The notes beneath the pieces were generated by a model. That model did no database searches and was not told where the DNA came from. It saw only the letters and a list, made by a program, of their open reading frames with translations. Source: Rhodobacterales bacterium HKCCE2091 (GTDB lineage: Bacteria > Pseudomonadota > Alphaproteobacteria > Rhodobacterales > Rhodobacteraceae). From it: a stretch of 64,000 bases of DNA. The position numbers and the translations under genes were made by a program. Shown in pieces: positions 59,541-64,000 of this stretch. The stretch spans positions 409,298-473,297 of the forward strand of contig WVSL01000001.1 in assembly GCA_015689685.1 (NCBI GenBank), given 5' to 3'. Every line of letters begins with the position of its first letter. The stretch's first letter is position 1.

Positions 59541-61909
59541 ACCGCGCCGCGCTCGGGGCGCTGCTGTCGCACTGGCGGAGGCGACCATTGCAACTCGTCG
59601 CGCTGGTGCTCGGCCTGATGCTCGCCACCGCGCTCTGGTCCGGCGTTCAGGCGATCAACGCCGAAGCGCGGCGGGCCTACGACCGCGCAGCGAGCCTTCT
59701 CGGCGGGACGGAGCTGGCGCGGCTGGCGCGGCCCGACAACGCCCCGGTTCCGCTGGCCGATTACGTCGCTCTGCGCCGCGCGGGGTATCTCGTCAGCCCG
59801 GTGATCGAGGCGGAACTCGACGGCATGACCCTGCTCGGTCTCGATCCGCTCACCGCCCCGCCGGGCGTCCTGCCGGCGGATCTCGTCGAGGGCGCTGTGG
59901 ACTTCGAGGGGTTCGCGGGTGACGGAACCCTGTTCGTCAGTCCCGAAACAGCGGAACAGGGTCTATCCGCGCCGCTTCCGACCGCCATCAGCCGTGATCT
60001 TCCCCCCGGCACGATCCTCGCCGATATCGGCCGCGTGGCGGCGCTGTCGGGCCAGCAGGATCCCAGCTACCTTCTCGTTGCGCCGGTGCAGCCCCCCGGC
60101 CTGCCGCCTCTGTCCGGTGCCACCGCGCTGGAACTGCGCGCACCCGACGCCGCCACCGATCTCGGCGAGCTGACGGGCGCGTTCCACCTCAACCTCACCG
60201 CCTTCGGGCTCCTGTCCTTCGGGGTCGGGCTGTTCATCGCCCACGGCGCCATCGGCCTCGCGGTGGAACAGCGGAGGCCCGTCATCCGCACCCTGCGCGC
60301 CATCGGCCTGCCGCTCCGGCGGCTGATCCTGCTGCTCGCGGTGGAACTCCTGGCCATCGCGCTGGCGGCGGGACTCGCGGGGGTCGCCATCGGCTACGCC
60401 ATCGCCGCCGCGCTGCTGCCCGGCGTCGCGGGAACGCTGCGCGGGCTCTACGGCGCCCCGGTCGGCGGCGAGCTCGGGTTCGACCCGGCCTGGGCCGCGC
60501 TCGCCGTCCTCATCGCGCTGGCCGGCGCGGCGGTCGCGGGCGCGGGCGCGCTGATCCGGGTCGCGCGGATGCCGGTGCTGGCCCCCGCATTGCCCCGCGC
60601 CTGGGCGATGAACCACTCCACCCTCCTGCGCCGGCAGGGGCTGGCAGCGATCGCGCTGTTCGCGCTGGCGGGGATCCTGACCACCGGCGCGCAAAGCCTC
60701 GTCATCGCCTTCGCCGCGCTCGCCGCGCTTCTCTTCGGCGCCGCGCTGGCGCTGCCGCTGGTGCTGACCGCCGCGCTTCGGGCCGCCGCGCCGCTGGCGC
60801 GCGGGGCCTACGGCGAATGGGTGCTGGCCGACACCCGCCAGCAGGTGCCGGGCCTGTCGCTCGCGCTGATGGCGCTTTTGCTCGCGCTGTCCGCGAACAT
60901 CGGCGTGTCGACGATGGTGGGCTCGTTCCGCGACACCTTCACCGGATGGCTCGACCGCCGGCTGGTGGCGGAGGTCTACGTCCGCGCCGACGGCGACCCT
61001 GCGGCGCTCGCGACCCGGATCGCGCCCCTCGCCGACGCGGTCCTGCCGGTGTCGAGCGTGGACCGGCCCCTGCTCGGCGCGCCGGGGTCGGTGATGGGCC
61101 AGGCCGACGACCCGGCCTACCGCGAAACCTGGCCGCTCCTGTCCGCAGAGCCCGGCGCGTGGGACAGCCTGCACGCGGGCGAGGCCCTGTTCGTCAACGA
61201 ACAGCTCGCGCTCGGCGCGGACCTGTCGCTCGGCGACACGGTGGAAATCGCGCCCGGAACCGCGCTGCCCGTCGCCGCGATCTACGCCGACTACGGCAAC
61301 CCCGAGGGGCAGGCGCTGCTCGGCGCGGACCGCTTCGCGCGCGTGTTCCCCGAGGCCGAACCGTTCGGCTTCGCGCTCCGCACAGGCGACACCCCCGCGC
61401 TTCTCGACGCGCTCCGCGCCATCGGCCTGCCCGACGACGCGGTGACCGACCGGGACAGCCAGAAGCGGCTGTCGCTGCGCATCTTCGACCAGACCTTCCG
61501 CGTGACCGGCGCCCTGTCGGCGCTGACGCTGGCGGTGGCGGGGGTGGCGCTGCTGATCGGCTCCGCGACGCTGGCCGGGATGCGCCTGCCGCAGGTCGCA
61601 CCGCTCTGGGCCCTGGGCCAGACCCGCGCGCGGCTCGCCCGGACCGAGTTCGCCCGCGCCCTCGCGCTCGCCGCGCTGACCTTCGCCGCCGCCCTGCCCA
61701 CCGGGCTCGCGTTCGCGTGGCTCCTTCTCAACCGGATCAACACCGAGGCGTTCGGCTGGCGACTGCCGATGATCCTGTTCCCCCGCGACTGGCTGACCCT
61801 CGGCCTGCTCGCCGCCCTCGCCGCGGGTCTCGCCGGGCTCGGCCCCGCGCTCCGGCTCGCCCGCATCCCGCCCGCCCGGCTTCTGCAGGTCTTCAGCAAT
61901 GAACGCTAG
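59537..61909 (+). CDS. FtsX/MacB-type ABC transporter permease (AttF/AttG-like)
   Basis: A 790-aa permease. An N-terminal helix (LVALVLGLMLATALWSGV) is followed by a large extracytoplasmic part, a first FtsX helix group (about 215-290, GLLSFGVGLFIAHGAIGLAVEQRRPVIRTLRAIG read in parts), a middle helix block (370-470), then a second extracytoplasmic part and a last FtsX group (about 645-780). One polypeptide thus holds two FtsX modules. The partner ATPase precedes it (ATGA), and attH-like follows with an 11-base overlap. It likely extracts or remodels a lipid or lipoprotein. Confidence 0.88.
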   Translation: MNRAALGALLSHWRRRPLQLVALVLGLMLATALWSGVQAINAEARRAYDRAASLLGGTELARLARPDNAPVPLADYVALRRAGYLVSPVIEAELDGMTLLGLDPLTAPPGVLPADLVEGAVDFEGFAGDGTLFVSPETAEQGLSAPLPTAISRDLPPGTILADIGRVAALSGQQDPSYLLVAPVQPPGLPPLSGATALELRAPDAATDLGELTGAFHLNLTAFGLLSFGVGLFIAHGAIGLAVEQRRPVIRTLRAIGLPLRRLILLLAVELLAIALAAGLAGVAIGYAIAAALLPGVAGTLRGLYGAPVGGELGFDPAWAALAVLIALAGAAVAGAGALIRVARMPVLAPALPRAWAMNHSTLLRRQGLAAIALFALAGILTTGAQSLVIAFAALAALLFGAALALPLVLTAALRAAAPLARGAYGEWVLADTRQQVPGLSLALMALLLALSANIGVSTMVGSFRDTFTGWLDRRLVAEVYVRADGDPAALATRIAPLADAVLPVSSVDRPLLGAPGSVMGQADDPAYRETWPLLSAEPGAWDSLHAGEALFVNEQLALGADLSLGDTVEIAPGTALPVAAIYADYGNPEGQALLGADRFARVFPEAEPFGFALRTGDTPALLDALRAIGLPDDAVTDRDSQKRLSLRIFDQTFRVTGALSALTLAVAGVALLIGSATLAGMRLPQVAPLWALGQTRARLARTEFARALALAALTFAAALPTGLAFAWLLLNRINTEAFGWRLPMILFPRDWLTLGLLAALAAGLAGLGPALRLARIPPARLLQVFSNER

Positions 61910-62951
61910 GGTCCTGCTTCTCGCGCTCCTCTTGCCCTCCGCCGCGCTCGCGCAGGGCTTCGCGGGTCTCGGCACCGACGCCGAAGGCTACGCCCTGCCC
62001 GACCCGGATCACCGGTTCGACTTCCCCGAGGACCACGGCCCGCACCCGGACTTCCGCATCGAGTGGTGGTACCTCACCGCCGTGCTCGACGGTGACGACG
62101 GCGCCACCTACGGCGTGCAATGGACGCTGTTCCGCGCCGCCCTGTCGCCGGAGGAGGCGACGGGTTGGGGCGCGGAGCAGATCTGGATGGGCCATGCCGG
62201 CCTGACCACGCCCGACGGCCACTTCACCGCCGAACGCCTCGCCCGCGGCGGCATCGGGCAGGCCGGCGCCACCGCCGACCCGTTCGAGGCCTGGATCGAC
62301 GACTGGGCCATGACTGGCCGGGGCGGCACGCCAGACGCGCTCGACGCGATTCGCCTCACCGCACGCGGGATGGAGTTCGCCTACGACTTCTCGGCCGAGG
62401 CGACCGGTCCCATCGTCGCGCACGGCGCGAACGGCTACTCGGTGAAGTCGCAGGACGGGCAGGCCAGCCACTACTACTCGCAGCCCTTCTACGAGATGGC
62501 GGGCACCCTCACCCTGCCCGCGGGCGAGGTCGCCGTCACCGGCACCGGCTGGCTCGACCGAGAATGGTCGTCGCAGCCGCTCGGCCCGGACCAGACCGGG
62601 TGGGACTGGTTCTCGCTCGGCTTCGACGACGGGTCGCGGATGATGGCGTTCCGGCTGCGCAGCGACACCGGGCGTGACTACACCACCGGCACCTGGATCG
62701 ACGCGGACGGCAGCGCCGAGACGATCCCGGCCGGGGCGCTGACGCTGGCGCCGGGGCGGACGGCCCGCGTGGCGGGTCGTGACATTCCCGTCGAATGGAC
62801 GGTGACCTTGCCCGCGCGCGGTCTCGACCTCGCGGTGACGGCGATGACCGACGATGCCTGGATGGACACGAGCTTTCCCTACTGGGAAGGTCCGGTCACC
62901 GTCACCGGCAGCCACGAAGGCCGCGGCTTTCTCGAGATGACCGGCTACTGA
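61899..62951 (+). CDS. Secreted AttH/CrtC-like lipocalin-domain protein
   Basis: A 350-aa protein with a signal peptide (LLLALLLPSAALAQ). The N-terminal half carries FPEDHGPHPDFRIEWWYLTA, the typical start of AttH/hydroxyneurosporene-synthase-like proteins, with QWTLFRA and GWLDREWSSQPLG. The C-terminal part is lipocalin-like (WDWFSLGFDDGSRMMAF). In AttEFGH sets this protein sits outside the membrane and works with the permease. It overlaps the upstream permease by 11 bases and the converging gene by 7. Confidence 0.85.
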   Translation: MNARVLLLALLLPSAALAQGFAGLGTDAEGYALPDPDHRFDFPEDHGPHPDFRIEWWYLTAVLDGDDGATYGVQWTLFRAALSPEEATGWGAEQIWMGHAGLTTPDGHFTAERLARGGIGQAGATADPFEAWIDDWAMTGRGGTPDALDAIRLTARGMEFAYDFSAEATGPIVAHGANGYSVKSQDGQASHYYSQPFYEMAGTLTLPAGEVAVTGTGWLDREWSSQPLGPDQTGWDWFSLGFDDGSRMMAFRLRSDTGRDYTTGTWIDADGSAETIPAGALTLAPGRTARVAGRDIPVEWTVTLPARGLDLAVTAMTDDAWMDTSFPYWEGPVTVTGSHEGRGFLEMTGY

Positions 62952-64000
62952 GCGTCGGCCAGCGGCAGGGTCGCGGCCAGCGTCCAGGCGAGGCACAGCC
63001 CGAGCCCGAGGCCCATCGCCGCCGACGACCCCGACCGGCGTCCGACGAACCCGGCGATGGCGCCGAAGGTCGCGAAAAAGAACACCAGCACCGGCAGCAC
63101 CACGAACAGGATCGTGCGCCGCGACGGCTCGAACACGGCGGCCAGGGCCAGCGAGCCGATCAGCGCGGTCCGCGCCGCGACCCGCCGCCACGGCCGCGCG
63201 CGGGCCGACTGGATCAGCGTCGCGTCCGCCGTCATCGCCACCAGCGCGCCCGGCAGGATCATCGCGAACACGGTCCAGCGGTCGCCGCTGACCGTGAAGT
63301 GCCAGACGTAGCGGTCGAGGATCGCGCCGAGGACGAGGATGCCGTAGACCGCGACCCCGATCCCCGCGCGCCAGCCCTTCAGCCGCGGCGTGTCGCCTTC
63401 GAGCGCGAGACCGGCGAGCACGAGAATGCCCCAGAACAGCAGGTGCGCGGCGAGGTCCCCGGCCGCGTCCAGCCCGAGGAAATTCGTCGGCACCAGCCAC
63501 AGCATCACCGGCGCCAGGACCGAGGGCGCAAGCGCCAGCGTCCAGAACGCGCCCGGCGGCACCTCGTTCACGCGCCGCCCGGCGGGCCAGGCGCGCGCGA
63601 AGGGTTCGGCCAGCATCACCAGCCCGGCCAGCGTCAGCAGGAGCGGCAGGCCGATCAGCGCCAGCCCGCCGGACCCGGATCGCCCGAACGCGGCGTTGAA
63701 CCAGTCGCGGATCTCGCGGTGGGTGGCGGCGGCGTAGAGGACCGTCAGGTGTTCCGACAGCCGCACCGACACCGCGCGGCGCGCGGCATCGCCCGGCCCG
63801 GTGCGGGTCTCGCCCTCGGGCGTGCCGGCGGTCAGGCCCGCGGCGGCGGCACGGTTGCGGAACTCGAACGCGCCGTTGACGATCAGCAGCCGGTCGGGCT
63901 CGGCCGGGGTCGCCACGCCCGGCGGCAGGGAGATCGCGGCGAGCGCCGCCACCCGCCCGTCGGCCAGCGCGTGCCGCACCGCCAGCGCGGCGCCCTGCCC
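62945..64000 (-). CDS. Alpha/beta-hydrolase-like protein with C-terminal membrane domain, 5' end outside window
   Basis: The frame is open to the right edge (352 codons). The visible start GQGAALAVRHALADGRVAALA looks like the region just after an alpha/beta hydrolase nucleophile elbow, but Gln stands where Ser is usually expected. A later strand LLIVNGAFEF and THREIRDWF would supply the acid and His positions. From about residue 115 on, six to seven hydrophobic segments follow (LALIGLPLLLTLAGLVML onward). Fusion of a hydrolase to a membrane domain is uncommon. The function is not recognised. An ATG at 63979 is internal. Confidence 0.6.
   Translation of the reverse strand, partial: GQGAALAVRHALADGRVAALAAISLPPGVATPAEPDRLLIVNGAFEFRNRAAAAGLTAGTPEGETRTGPGDAARRAVSVRLSEHLTVLYAAATHREIRDWFNAAFGRSGSGGLALIGLPLLLTLAGLVMLAEPFARAWPAGRRVNEVPPGAFWTLALAPSVLAPVMLWLVPTNFLGLDAAGDLAAHLLFWGILVLAGLALEGDTPRLKGWRAGIGVAVYGILVLGAILDRYVWHFTVSGDRWTVFAMILPGALVAMTADATLIQSARARPWRRVAARTALIGSLALAAVFEPSRRTILFVVLPVLVFFFATFGAIAGFVGRRSGSSAAMGLGLGLCLAWTLAATLPLADAQ

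Noticed and set aside
1..64000. CRISPR arrays, rRNA, tRNA and intact insertion sequences
   Set aside because: No regularly spaced repeats, rRNA cores, tRNA folds or complete transposase genes were found on either strand.

Overview
The window is high-GC, densely coded bacterial DNA. Gene content points to an alphaproteobacterium of the Rhodobacterales: tandem IalB-type secreted proteins, a serC-serA operon with a structured leader, YkuD transpeptidases with short signal peptides, and GC-hairpin/AAATATC terminator modules. No rRNA, tRNA, CRISPR array or intact insertion sequence was found. All assignments come from reading motifs and context; no database search was run.

1-20.2 kb is mostly core genome. 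It holds a truncated peptidoglycan-binding protein, mtgA, a glutathione transferase-queG-epimerase operon, two L,D-transpeptidases, a CAP-domain lipoprotein, a 60-aa secreted/membrane peptide, rlmN, twin ialB-like genes, a Rhizobium-type asparaginase, a hybrid histidine kinase, a metallophosphoesterase-thiolase pair, a LysR regulator, serC-serA and an MFS exporter.

20.4-44.8 kb is a large accessory catabolic region. It has a CoA-transferase plus ThDP-enzyme operon facing an enoyl-CoA hydratase; a five-gene minus-strand operon (amidohydrolase, dihydroxyphthalate-decarboxylase-like protein, LigJ-like hydratase, amidohydrolase, SDR); a decarboxylase-like plus HpcH aldolase pair; two MmgE/PrpD proteins; two tripartite tricarboxylate transport (TTT) systems, one with TctA fused to TctB; and two LysR regulators that each carry two helix-turn-helix domains. 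A further amidohydrolase/decarboxylase-like pair closes the region. TcuA and TcuB homologues (tricarballylate oxidation) follow at 48.2-50.6 kb after a rhomboid protease and a DEAD-box helicase. Next to tcuB is a decayed tyrosine-recombinase relic. Together these suggest import and breakdown of tri- or polycarboxylates by a route that matches no pathway I know in full.

51-64 kb starts with a MarR regulator, then a cobalamin riboswitch controlling btuB, btuF, btuC, btuD and a TonB energising set (ExbB, two ExbD, TonB). After it comes an AttEFGH-like ABC system with a CrtC/AttH-type secreted protein. A hydrolase-membrane fusion runs off the right edge.

Non-coding structures of note are a strong nested hairpin touching the histidine kinase start codon, two tandem 52-bp palindromic repeats at a convergent junction, a structured serC leader, and dyads in the divergent promoters of the catabolic region.
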